From Gonapodya prolifera JEL478 (taxonomy: Eukaryota > Monoblepharomycota > Monoblepharidomycetes > Monoblepharidales > Gonapodyaceae): a stretch of 64,000 nt of DNA. Where the stretch lies: contig KQ965772.1 in the NCBI GenBank assembly GCA_001574975.1, forward strand, positions 278,572 to 342,571, read 5' to 3'. The translations under genes were made by a program, and so were the position numbers. Position 1 is the first letter of the stretch; each line of letters opens with the position of its first letter. The notes beneath the pieces are model-generated. The model was not told the DNA's origin, did no database searches, and worked only from the letters and a program-made list of their open reading frames with translations. Shown here piece by piece: positions 10,830-21,945 of the stretch.

Positions 10830-11810
10830 TCAGACAATTGTCACAAACGAAGTGACGCCAATCAATCCACGTCCTCTTGACCACCTCCCATCATCCGCGT
10901 TCCCTCCGTGGAGCTTAATCGGAATGATTCTGGGTGAACCAATCCTCACAACAACGACAGCTTCCGACTCTGGATCATACGATCGCACGGCAGCAGCCAG
11001 CCTCGCTTCGAAGCTGGAGGGTGACATAGCACGTGGGTGGAATGGAAGGTCGTGGTGGGGTGAGAAGACGGGGGTTGGAAGTGGACGGCGTGGATTTGGG
11101 TGTCTGGTCGATACAAGTGAAGTGGGAGGGACCTGCCGCGAGGCATAGCCCCCGCCGTCATTATGCCCCGTGTCGACCCGCGCTCGCTTTTTGGGTCCGT
11201 CATCGTCTGACCGGCCGTCCTTCTCGTTCAAATAGCCCCTCTCCCTTTCGGGAACTGATTCTTCCACTTCAACGATCAACGCCTCCACATCACTCCACTT
11301 TTCGAAATCCATTTCCACACTTCCGCGACGACCCTCTTTCGTATACGCCTGCTTGGAAATGTCTCGAAGAACGTCTCTTCGGGCCGTCAGGAGTGCCTCT
11401 AACACCTCGTACCTTGGAGTACTCTCCCGCTTGGGCAACATTGGATCACCACCCAACAAGGCGCCGACAATGCTCTCAATCCTGCTGACAGCTGTGTCCT
11501 GGTCATCCCTCTCCAAGAACGCCAGGCTTCCTTTGATCGATTCTGCCGACCGGCTAGCGGACCCATTTCGCCCCCTGACCACATCAATCCTACACTCTCG
11601 CGAGCAGAACGTGTCCCGCACGAGCGATGCTCGCGTTGCCGAGTCCCGTCGGCCTGCGATGGGGCGTGAACGGTGGTGATAGAGGATATGAGTCAGCAGG
11701 GCAACGTCTTCGTCCAGTAGGGGGATGGGAGGACGGTATGGGGTGCGATCGAGAAAGAATGGAGAGACGTGGAAGAGGCAGCGCGGGTTTCTGCAGGAGC
11801 GGTTCGACAT
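10830..11810 (-). CDS. Unknown 326-aa protein, single exon
   Basis: An uninterrupted frame of 326 codons starting MSNRSCRNPRCLFHV. I do not recognise a family. Visible features: two paired cysteine motifs, C6-x4-C11 and C69-x3-C73 (FCSREC), which could coordinate one metal ion; a helical acidic middle part (residues about 85-200); a basic stretch resembling a nuclear signal (GPKKRARVD, about residue 210); and a low-complexity Pro/His-rich section before a hydrophobic C-terminus. The GC-rich sequence is also open on the other strand, but only this frame shows such ordered features. A small nuclear zinc-binding protein is one possible reading (inference). Confidence 0.55.
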   Translation of the reverse strand: MSNRSCRNPRCLFHVSPFFLDRTPYRPPIPLLDEDVALLTHILYHHRSRPIAGRRDSATRASLVRDTFCSRECRIDVVRGRNGSASRSAESIKGSLAFLERDDQDTAVSRIESIVGALLGGDPMLPKRESTPRYEVLEALLTARRDVLRDISKQAYTKEGRRGSVEMDFEKWSDVEALIVEVEESVPERERGYLNEKDGRSDDDGPKKRARVDTGHNDGGGYASRQVPPTSLVSTRHPNPRRPLPTPVFSPHHDLPFHPRAMSPSSFEARLAAAVRSYDPESEAVVVVRIGSPRIIPIKLHGGNADDGRWSRGRGLIGVTSFVTIV

Positions 11811-11995
11811 GATGACTCGTGAGTTGAGTTTGTCGATGCGGTTACGAAACGTTTCTCTTCTGTGGATTCTTACCCAGTTCGCCTATTTCTATTGCAAAAA
11901 AAGATAGTCAGTCATTCTGTCTACGTAGTCTTGCGTATGAAAAATGCTGTCCAAAAGCGAGGAGTGGCTCAGTACTACCAAAAACCCCCTTCGAC

Positions 11996-13709
11996 CTATG
12001 CAATCGCAAGGAACGCCAAAACGATACCATACACCGCATTCAGAATCACACGATCACTATTACTGTAGCTGGTACCATTGAACGTCGGCGTCGACGGCGC
12101 CACGCTCAACGTCGTGTTCTTGGGGAATACCACCAAATCCGACGGATAAAACGCACCGTCTGGCGGTAACGCGCCCGTCCGGAAGTAGTTCGCAACGGTC
12201 TTTGCAAGGCCCAGTGAGGGCAAGGAGATGGTCGTGTGACCGGGCCCGCCACGAGCCGCAATGCGGGAGGAGCAGGGAAGTATGGCTCTGAGGCGCTGTG
12301 CGGATTTAAGAGGCGTGTTGGTGTCGTGGATCCCGTTGACGATCAGGATGGGGTTGTTGTGCTCCGCGAGGATGCAGTCGGTGTCGGTGATCTTGGACAC
12401 GCCCAGGTTGTGTAGCTTTGGTCGCTGAGCTCCAAAGTTGCGACAAAAGCTCATAGGTCCGAGGTCGGCTCCGACTACGGCGTTTGTTGGGCGACCGCGA
12501 GATCTCCCACAAGATGTTCCACGTACGTCAGAGGAACCAGGTTGGTCGGGGCATTATCAACACACGTGAGTCCCATCGAGGACAAAGACCGAAGCCCCAC
12601 TGCGGGCGGCGACCGGTTCGCTGGCGCCGATCCCGCGGAAGTAACCAGAACGTTCAAAAGCGCCGACGCGTCACCAGCTTCCAGGCCCGCAATGAGTGCC
12701 GAAACCAAGGGCCATGTTGGCGGGACCGTGAAGAAGGTCCACAGGAAGCTGCTCATGATCGAAGACGAGATCGGGACCCCGCTGGCGACCACTAGTTTGC
12801 TGAACGCGGTTTTGTGAAGCGCGTCGAAGCGGGCTTCGATGTCGGCGGCGGATTTACTTGTGCCTCCGAAACTGCATGCGCTTGGACCCGCTTCACAACA
12901 CAGCTGTGCGAAGTCCTTGATGGCGTTGCGAACGGAGATCTGGTCGTTCGGGAGCTGACTAACATAGGTCTGGGCGTTGGCTGCAGAATCGTAGACGCCG
13001 TCCAACACGATTCGGCCAACCCGGTTCGGGAAGGATTGGATGAAACGCCGAAAATGGGACCGTACGAGAAGCCCCAGTAATTCAACTTCGCTCCAGGTCC
13101 ATCGAGAAAGTCAACAATCGACGCCATATCGCGCACGACGTATGAAGCGCTCAATGTGAATAGCGCCTTTGAGTTCTGTTTCAGACACGCGGCCGCGAGC
13201 TTTGCCGCGGCAGTGTCAAAGTCCTTTATGGAGCTCGAAACGGCCTTTTCCTCCGTCGCGTTGGCGAAAGCACCAATCCAGAGATTCGCCCCGGCTGGAA
13301 ACGCGCTGTTAAAGTCGTACTCGTCACCCGTGTTCGCGAAGCACGCAAACTTGGGTTCTGCTCCTCCAACACCACGCGGGTCGAACCCAATGATATCGTA
13401 CTCCCCTCCTGTGATGGTTGATATGGATTGCCCTGCTCCAGCGGATACGAGCGCCACACCTGAGGCGCCGGGGCCGCCGGGGTTGACTAGAATCGACCCT
13501 TTGCGAGTGGAAGCAGTGGCGTTGAACCGGGCGAGAGTGATGGTGGCGGTTTCATGCGGCGACGGGTCGGCGTATTTGAGAGGGACGGTCAGGTTGGCGC
13601 AGTCGAGGCCGGTTCCGCATGAGGTCCACGTGGAAAGGGCCACTGTGAAGTGACTGCTGCTGGCCAAGCCAGCTGACAGGAAAAGGACGATTGCGATCCT
13701 ACAAACCAT
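11996..13709 (-). CDS. Secreted alpha/beta hydrolase of the S33 / TAP-like family, two frame breaks
   Basis: Likely a secreted proline- or tripeptidyl-aminopeptidase-type serine hydrolase (S33 with TAP-like C-terminal domain). The start MVCRIAIVLFLSAGLASS is a clear signal peptide. The oxyanion-region motif GSILVNPGGPGASG is present, then YDIIGFDPRGVGGAEP, the nucleophile elbow NYWGFSYG (Ser in GFSYG), the acid in LIVNGIHDTNTPL and the His in GGPGHTTISLPS. The C-terminus ends in a small-residue site followed by a hydrophobic stretch (VILNAVYGIVLAFLAIA) typical of a GPI-anchor signal. One base appears missing near 13045-13051 (just after the nucleophile; the adjoining frame resumes FIQSFPNRVGRIVLDGVYD) and one near 12476-12490 (the adjoining frame resumes VVGADLGPMSFCRNFG). 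No intron fits either site. Gene identity is secure; function of this copy is doubtful. Confidence 0.78.
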
Positions 13710-14151
13710 GTGAAATTATGGGATGGGTTTGTCCGAGAGACTTTGGGAAGAGATCGTCGGGGATCAGCTGAGGATCGATTGAACCTTCTCCGTCGTGGGC
13801 GCAGCTTCAAGACTCACAACGGAACTCAGTACGAACACAGCCGAAGTCGCTGCGATGAGGTATCGTCAACCGCTTAGACTCGACTGCAGGAAAAGCGCGC
13901 TGAGTGTTCTATTTACGTCAAAGTGCTACCTGTCGCGTCGACTAAACGGGTATTTTACACTTCGCCACGTGAAGGTTTGTTTCTGCACATTTGATCCCGA
14001 CTTTCTTGGCACCTCATTAGAACATATATGTATGAAAAGATACTAGCACACTCTACAACACTTAGAAGTCCATCAAATCAACTTAAATCCTCAAAACTAC
14101 ACAAAACGAATTAAAGACCTCAAACCATGTACGTGATAGCGGTATGTCACA

Positions 14152-16098
14152 TCAAGCTTTTCCAGGTGGCGCGTACTGGAGCTGCGGTGCCGGGTACCCT
14201 CCGTACGTAGGAGGCGATGGTCCTGAAGGTGGCGCGTAGTTTCCGTGACCTTGAGGGCCTGCAGGTGGTGCGTACGCCGGGGGAGGTCCAGGGGGAGGGG
14301 CGTAGCCACCATGAGCAGCTGGCGCTGCTCCATGTGTCGGTGGAGGTCCAGGAGGTGGAGCGTAACTGCCTTGTTGCCCCTGCATGGGATAACCGCCCTG
14401 CTGGACGTGCGGTGGCGGAGCACCGTACCCGTTCTGCACTTCCCTCGGAGGCATTGGCGGTGGTGCACCCACTGCCGGTACCGGGGGCGCTGCCGGCCGA
14501 CTTCGACCGAGTTTAGCGTTCATGATCTCAACCCGCTTCGCGGTCTGCGCGGCCCGGGCTTGGTCGAACGCGGCCTTTGCTTGGGCCGATTGGTGTTCTT
14601 GTTGGGCGAGTATCCCGCGGGACCAGGACACGAGGCCCGTGAGGACGGAGTGGGATTGGTTGAGGTCGTGGAGCGACTTTTGAATCTTTTCTGTGTGGTT
14701 CGAAGTCGGGAGAGGGTGAGACAACGCTCCACAAAGCTCAATTTGGGACACAGGTCGACTCACGCTTAATATACATATCCGTGAACACATTGTCGAACGC
14801 CACGTCCAGTAGGAAATTGCCCTGCGTGACGTGCAGGCTTCCAATGTTCGGAATGTTGGGGTTTATCGACCGTGCGCGGTCGAGGCACACTTGTGCGGCC
14901 GTGGCGGCATTGCGGGCCTCTGCACTCCGTCGAGGAGATCAAACCAACGTCAGATAATCAAATGACGATAAGAAACCCCCCCCGACCGCTGCTTGTCTAG
15001 AAACCCACCAGCCATCCCATTCTGCTTCGCCATCTCCACAAACAAACTATCCGAGAACAAGTCCACCGTCGCCATCTGGTCGGCGCTTTGCAGCGCCCGG
15101 ATCGCGTTGGAAAGGTTGCCATGCGCTTGCGCGAGGAGTTGGTCGACTTGTCGAGTTGTTGGGAGGAGTTGGGAGGCCTGAGAAAAAAGGAGAGGGAGCG
15201 AGAGTCAGGCGGGCGAGGAAAGAAGGGGAGGAAGGAGGGATGAGCGACTCACGGCGAGGTACTGCGAATATGCGGCGTTTGTGGCGTTCTCGTAGGCGTC
15301 TTCTTCGGGGAAGTCCGGAGTGGGACCGTTGAAGACCTGACGAAGACCGAAAAAGAAGAGACATCAGCCATCATCGAAAGGAAAGTCCGCTGGAACAGTG
15401 GGGTACTGGTACTCACCCGCTCCAACAGCGCATCAATCTGCTGTCTCAGCTGCCCAGACTGTTGCTGCTTTGCACGGTAACCGCTCAGCTTTTAGTTCGA
15501 TTCGAATCAATAAACTGATAATGTCGAGGTCACACAACAGAAGACTCACCACTCCCGTGGCCTCTCCTAGCTGTCTCTGGAGTTCCGCAAGGGCCTGCTT
15601 CGCCATGTTTTCCTCTTGCACGGCGTTCATGTATTCGGCTTCCTCTTTAACAAGTTTGGCGTCGTAGTTGCCCTGAAAATGTGGTATGAGATCGAGTTCG
15701 AGTTTCACTTCACCTTCAATGTTTGAGCGAGTTCTGACCACGGGCAGAAACGCACCTTCAATTTCGCTCCAATCGCTTTGAAACTCATCCCACTCTTCAT
15801 CCCACGGGCATCTTTCCCTTCCTTTTTACTGAAACCGGTCGGGTCGTTCAATCTACCGATCGCCACCATTACCCTTTCCAACACATCCACTCACGTCCGT
15901 TTCTCCAGATTCGCCACTTCTGCAGCTTTACTCCCGACCATCCCCTGCAGCTGCGCGACATACGACTCCTGATTCGGTAGGTTTGCGGCGAGTTCCGCGT
16001 CCAGGGCCGCAACGGTGTCAACCAGTTGGCCGTACTGCCCCACTGAGGAATCGACGGCGGAGGGTGGCGGAGATTCGGATGGAGGTGCGTATGACATG
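14152..16098 (-). CDS. Coiled-coil protein with Pro/Gly/Tyr-rich C-terminal tail
   Basis: Unknown function. Start MSYAPPSESPPPSAVDS. Exons chain cleanly on the minus strand: ...VANLEKRT|KKEGKDARG..., ...GAKLK|GNYDAKLVKEEAEY..., ...GEATGV|LSGYRAKQQQSG..., ...ALLER|VFNGPTPDFPEEDAY..., ...YSQYLA|ASQLLPTTRQVDQ... The first about 350 residues are almost entirely amphipathic helix rich in Gln, Glu and Ala. The final about 100 residues are a repetitive tail of YAPPPGPPP-type units ending YAPPGKA. The design, long helices plus PGY-rich tail, suggests a cytosolic scaffold or trafficking adaptor (inference); no catalytic motif is seen. It is transcribed away from the F-box gene, separated by about 690 bp. 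Confidence 0.7.
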
Positions 16099-16786
16099 GA
16101 TTCGAATTCGATTGATGGTGTTGGAGGAGAGTAGAGTGCGGGGTTAATTTGAGGGAGATTAATGAGGCGGTGCGGCCTCAGTTCACAACGGAGCTGAGGG
16201 CAGATAGCAAAAGGCCACCGCCGCTTTCGTAACAAATCGAACCAATGCATCGGTGTAATATTTGATCTAATCACTGTGTGCGAATGCAGACAAGGAATTC
16301 CGTAATAGCTGGACGACGATGAGTCAAGTTGGTTCCCAAGGCCTGAGAAACTCAGCTGAGCTGGACACTATAGTTGTCACAGCTCGGAGGTGGTTTCCTG
16401 TGATGGTGTCAGTGTATATGAGACTATGCAGTTTGCTGCTCATTCAAGTCTCACCGTGACTAGGAGAAGTGTCCTAGTAATTGGAAATCAGAGAACGAAG
16501 ATCTCCCATTCTCCGGAACAAATGGAATCCGGCGCAGCCACAGTCTGCCGTCCCGGAAGTGCTTGTTTCTTCCTTCGGCAACAGCTGCACTCGAATTCCC
16601 GCACTCGTGAACCTCCCTAACCACACACAAAATTCGCCAAACGTCCACGCAAGGCAAACTCAACTTCCTATCATGAATCGGTGCATTCTGTCTCACGGGG
16701 TCGACGGTCACGTTGCCTTGAAATGCAAGCAGATTATCCGGTGGCTGGAAGTTTAACCGGTGTTACCCTCACCAATAAGCGGCGCG

Positions 16787-18669
16787 ATGGACTCAGTCTC
16801 TGCTTCCACCATCTCATCGCCATCCGAGCATCACTTCTCCATCGCAGATCTCCCGTCGGAGCTCCTCTCCCGCATCTTCAGACTCTCCCGCCACTCGTAC
16901 ACATCACATTTCGACAACCCAACGCGCGCCACATTCCACCCAGGAGTCCGCAACCTGGAACACGCCTTGCGTGTCTGTAGGGCATGGTTTGAAGTCGCGG
17001 CGGAGGTACAGTGGGGGGAGGTTGTGGTTAGAACGTGAGGTCGGGGTCTTGTGTTATCGTGGGGGTTTATATTGCGGTGAAGCCAAGCTGGAATTATATT
17101 TCCTTTCCTAGACTTGATATGATGTCCATGGGGAGCGAATCGAGACTGAACCTGCTGGCCTCATCTCTTCAACTCGATGGAAACGGCATGACCACACTAA
17201 CACCTACAACGGACGAGGCTACCTCGTCTGACACAACGCGATCTCATTCCGACCCGCTAGTTAACGCCAAATTCTACCTCTCTTTGATAAAGTCCATCCG
17301 GATCATCATGCCCCCCGACCTCCTCGTTTACAACTCGCGATGGGCCGCGGTCGCGAGGTCTGAGGCCAGGGCAGCAGCGACGGTCATTAAACGCATTGTG
17401 GAACTTATAGGCGACACTCGGCGGAATCTCAACGGAGACGAGGTCGCGTCGCCTACAGTGGGTCCAACATCCCCGCACCTCGCCTCAATCACCTTCGAGG
17501 CCGCTCTCCTCCCGCCCCCCTCTTCCACATCCTTCGGCTTCTCTCTCACATCCCGCCTCACCTCTCGCACCACCACCACCCCAACCATCGCCTCCTCGCC
17601 TCACCCTTTATCTTCATCCTCCCCGGCCTCCTCTTCCCGCTCCCGAGCAGCCTACAACCCCACACCAGACCCGCCCCGCTTGCACCTCCTCTCCCTCGTT
17701 GACCCGAAACCATTCGCAATGGACGTGTTTACGGCGGCAAAGGCGGCGAGCGTCAGGACACTGGTGTGGCGTGGCGTGGATCTGGTCGATATCAACCCCG
17801 GGATGGTCGGGGAGGTCTTGGAGGCGTATTTGTTACTGGGGAGGGCGGCGACAAGTGACGTTTTGCTGTCAAACTCGAGCGGAGGTGGTGGTGGGGTTGC
17901 GGTTGAAGTCACGCCACCCTTGTCCACAAACACGACCCCCACCACCCAAACCCTCCGCCGCATCATTTTCGAAGACTGTCGATTCTCCAACCGCCCCATC
18001 CGGTCGTCCCATCGCCACCACTACCGCCCCTCCGACCCACTTGTCTCTCCTCCAACCGGACCCACCGCTTCCTCATCCACCTTATCCTCCGGCGCCGCTC
18101 TCCCAGTCCCATCCTTCCTCGACCTCCTCGGCCTCACCCCGTCACCTTCCACCACGGGCACCCCCGTGTCGGCCTCGTCAACCCCTTTAGCGGCGTTTCT
18201 CATCGCGGGATGGGCTACGGTCGGGATGTACGTCAGCGTGAGCGCTATGGAAGGAAAACCAACGACGGAGGCCACCGTGTGGCCTGGCGGAAACGGGCGG
18301 AGTGGTGGGGTTGGGTTGGAGCTTGAAGTTCGGAGGACGGTGACGGTCTCGCAAGGTTCGGAGCAAGTCATGGGGACAGGGTCCGTGTGGAGTAAATGGG
18401 TCCGGGTTGCGGCGCCCCGATTCAGCGCGCCCACGTCCACGTCGCCCAGGTCACCTCAGGATCGAAACACGTCTGATCCATCACAACCCGTCGTCTCATG
18501 GGGCTACACCTCCCTCTCCGGCCCACCCTCTTTCTCGCCTCCCGACGCTGCGCGGTGGAGCTGGGACAGGTGGGAGGGTGGTGGTGGTGGCAGTGCTATG
18601 GACGGAGATGGTGATGTGGGGTGCGTGGTTGCGGGGTGGGGGAGTGGGGCGGGTGGGGGTGAGGGGTAG
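16787..18669 (+). CDS. F-box domain protein
   Basis: Probable substrate adaptor of an SCF ubiquitin ligase. Two exons, 16787-17034 and 17112-18669 (1,806 nt, 601 aa), split by an intron with good borders (AAC|GTGAGG ... TTTCCTAG). An F-box begins at about residue 18 (SIADLPSELLSRIFRLSR) and ends with the typical CRAWFEVAAEVQWGEVVV. The long second exon has no further recognised fold: low-complexity Thr/Ser/Pro blocks alternate with short hydrophobic stretches (MDVFTAAKAASVRTLVWRG, MVGEVLEAYLLLGRA) that could be irregular leucine-rich repeats. The C-terminus is very Gly-rich (about residues 575-601). The F-box assignment is good; the target-binding part is unknown. Confidence 0.72.
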
Positions 18670-18739
18670 GAGTGAGAACTATGTCTGTACTCTGTCGACT
18701 TTGTTTATTTATGGGAGGATTTTTACCTCTGGACATGAT

Positions 18740-18926
18740 TTAGTTGCGCTCCACGCTGTACTGATTTAACGCCGGACAAATTATAACTATTATGCCCCAT
18801 CCGAGCATGAGCACTGCCACGAGAAACGCGACTAAATAGATCTGTGGTGAATTCAAGGAGTCACGAATCGAATAATGCAACCTGTAAATCAAGGGATGTC
18901 GGAGTGATGTGGAACGGCGCGTTCAT
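18740..18926 (-). CDS. Candidate 48-aa single-pass membrane microprotein
   Basis: Two-exon model on the minus strand: exon 1 18926-18882 encodes MNAPFHITPTSLDLQ, a 40-nt GT-AG intron spans 18881-18842, and exon 2 (18841-18740) encodes a strongly hydrophobic helix (IYLVAFLVAVLMLGWGII and onwards) ending CPALNQYSVERN and TAA. Splicing keeps the frame (45 + 102 nt). The composition, a short polar N-terminus, one helix of about 25 residues and a short polar tail, is that of small membrane subunits. I do not recognise the family. The donor GTTGCA is weak, which limits confidence. It fills the otherwise empty gap between the convergent F-box and kinase-Sel1 genes. Confidence 0.42.
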
Positions 18927-19178
18927 CTTTTCACTTTCTCAGTTCTCACGCGTTCTGCCGAATCCACGAAGTTACTTCCACAAGAAACTCGGTGATCGCA
19001 TTCGGGTCTGACGCGCACGTGTGGCAGCTCATTTGTGGCGGATGTCTCGGCTTTTAAGAGAATCGTCTGCACTCATCAACACCCGGTGCAAAACTTAAAT
19101 TGGGTAGTGAATACCGCATACCTGCGCTCTTCAATTGGGCGAATATTTTAACATAATTATTGAATAGTTTACGACGAC

Positions 19179-21732
19179 TCAGGACTCTGGCTTCGGCGGT
19201 TTAAGTCTCGCCAACGAAGAAATTGCCATCGCATCCCCTTGTTCCACTGCCTTTGCGTACCATTCAATCGCTCGATCAATATCCATCTGAAAACCCGTTC
19301 CAGTTTCAAATGCCCATCCCGCCTTTTGTTGGGCAAGTATATCACCCTGCTCTGCGGCCTTCTGCCACCACTTCACAGCCTCCAGGACGTCCTTCTCCAC
19401 CCCTCTGCCAACGGCATAGGCTACACCCAGGTTGAACTGGGACTGTGCAAAGCCCTGGATTGCTGACAGGTAGAACCAGTCAGTGGCGACCCCGTCATCC
19501 TGGTCCACGCCAATTCCATTCCAGTAAGCGAGTCCCATGTTGCATTGGCCCTTTAATCTCCCTGCTCTGCAGCGCGGCGGTGCCACTTGGTAGCCATCTG
19601 TTCATCCATCTCAACGCCTTTACCTTGCTGATAGAAGTTACCCAGGTCGTTCTGCGCGTCTGGGTCTCCAAGTTCTACTGCCTTTTGCTTCCACCTGGCA
19701 GCCATCGCAAAATCCTGTGGTATACCTGGGAGTCCTGTTTCGCAGACAGATCCAATGTTGAAAAAGCCATCTGGAACCCCCTGATTTGCCACCTTGCTGT
19801 ACCACTCGATGGCTTTCTTGCAATCTTGCAATCTCGCCCCACTCCTCGTCCATTTTCAAAAGCGTATCCGAGGTTTTGTTGCGCATATGCGATCCCCTGC
19901 TCAGCCGCACAAAGGCACCACTTGTTAGCTTCGTTGGGATTCTCTGCGACGCCCTGACCATAATCATAGGCTATCGCGAGACTGTGCTGTGCCCTTGGAT
20001 GGCCCTGCTTTGCTGCTGCAGTCCACCACTTTGCTGTTCCGCTTTGTCCTCTTCAAGACCACCGACTCCTTCCGAATAGAACATTCCAAGTTCGTACTGC
20101 GCCTGGGGATGCTTGCCGTGCTCTGCTGCTTTGCGGTACCACTTGGCAGCCTCCACGAGGTCTCGACTGCTCCGATGGGATACCCAGCCTAGCACCTTGC
20201 TTGTATAGCATCAATGCCGCATCAACGTCAATCAATTTGTCGGGGCGTTTAGGTAGATTGGTGTCTTCCAGCGCCAACTCTAGATCATCCCGACTTAAGG
20301 TATCATACGGTGACGTTGATGAAGCAAGGGAGCTAGCGACTTCCCGGTGACTGTTGGCACAGGTTTACGATATCAAAGTAATTGAAGTCATACCATGCTC
20401 AAATCCAGCTGATCAAGGAGGTACCCACGAATTGTGTTCGTCGAGTTTGTCAAGAATCTTCTTGATGCGCACTTTCACTTCGGAAAATGGCGGGCGTACC
20501 GCTGGGTTATTGGCCCAGCATTCCATTAGACGGATCAGCGCAACTGTAATATCCAATCCTTCTGGGAGTTTGGGCCGGACGGCATCGCAAACTTTATCGA
20601 CGCGGTAAGTCCAATCATCTTGTAGTTGCTGCCAATAAGCAATATGCGCTTCGATTCCAGTCCAAATCTGATGTTGAAAAGACAGTTCACTGGATCAACA
20701 AACGTATATCAGTACTGCAAGAGGGATACCGAAAACCGACCACATAAATTGTCACTCCGAATGAATAAACGTCATCCGCCTTGACAGTGTGGCCGTTATG
20801 TAGGCGATTTGGCGACATATAGGAGAGGGTTCCCGTCCGTCCTCCACGGAACGATGTTTCTGTGGCATCACCGAAATTGGCAGGTTCAGAGGTAACGGGG
20901 TTAACTGCAAGTCGAGTGGATCCGCCGTTCTTGGAGAACAGCAGTTGCGCAAATTATGAGTGTGCCAGAAAGTCTGAAGTCCGAATTAGCTCACCTCGAT
21001 CAGCACCTGTGCTTCAGCCATCACGTTAGCAAACCCGAAATCAGTAAGGAAGCCTCGTCCATCGCTATTAACAAGGAGCTGCGCTGGTTTGAGATCTGCG
21101 TGGATAACGTCCATCTCGTGAAGATAATCCATGGCGCAAGTGGCATCGTGAAGCTGAAAAGTGGAGCTTTCCAGGCCAGCCCGGGTGAAGCTCGAAGTAA
21201 AAGGCAGAGGATCACCCTCTCACTAATCGAAAAGCCTTCACCTTCCTGACTTCGGGAGTCCACGGCTTTCTCCAGAGGTACGTCATTGCATCGCCATTTT
21301 CCTCGATGGGCGATATTAAGAACCTGTTTCCCTCAGAGCGAAGGACTACATACAAAGGCAGAATATATGGCGAGGACATGTTGTACCAGACGCGCGCCTC
21401 GTGCTCGAATTGCTGCCAATGGAAAGCGGCTGCGTTGAGACCATATCACGCTGGAGTTGCCCGACGAGCACGCCCTTTACAGCACGCACCTTCTTGTTGT
21501 AGCTACTGGACACCTTTATCTCCACCAGCTTCACTGCCACGTTGACGAGACCTACCCATACTCCTTTGTAAACGGTCCCGAACACGCCTTTACCGATGCG
21601 ATATGAATCCGATTCCTCGAAGTCAACGGCGGACCGCTGAACATCCCAAATCTGTGGTACACGCGCTATCGCATTTTGGGGACGCGTGGATTCCATTCGC
21701 ACGACAGGCAGTGAATTCGAAAGAGGGTGCAC
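19179..21732 (-). CDS. TKL-like protein kinase fused to Sel1 (TPR-like) repeats, atypical kinase motifs and frame breaks
   Basis: N-terminal kinase domain: Gly-rich loop RIGKGVFGTVYKG, VAVK lysine, QFEHEARVWYNMSSPYILPL, catalytic loop VIHADLKPAQLLV, TDFGFANV, and the C-lobe CWANNPAVRPPFSEV. The domain is spread over several exons with 50-70 nt introns. After a linker, at least six Sel1 repeats follow (e.g. AKWYRKAAEHGKHPQAQYELG; AEQGDILAQQKAGWAFETGTG), ending LKPPKPES. Kinase-Sel1 fusions signal through an adaptor-like repeat array (known for fungi and amoebae). Oddities: HRD is HAD, the metal-binding Asn is Gln (HADLKPAQ), and the APE glutamate position reads SPN, so activity is doubtful. 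Within the repeats an 8-bp tandem duplication (19817-19832) and a second break (19548-19558) shift the frame. Confidence 0.75.
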
Positions 21733-21945
21733 GGCGGACTAGGGAGGTTAGCACTCTTGGCAAATCTTGGCCATTTGAACCTCCCATAATTATCCACAAA
21801 TCAGTTAAATTATTTTTCGGTATCCTTCTCTTCCCTCTTGTAACCTTTCAGTCCATGAACGTCGTCAATGAGACCACGAATCGGAAGCCTAGCCAAGAGT
21901 TCATTTCGTCAGTACGTCGGTGCTTTCACCGCTTACGAAATAGTC

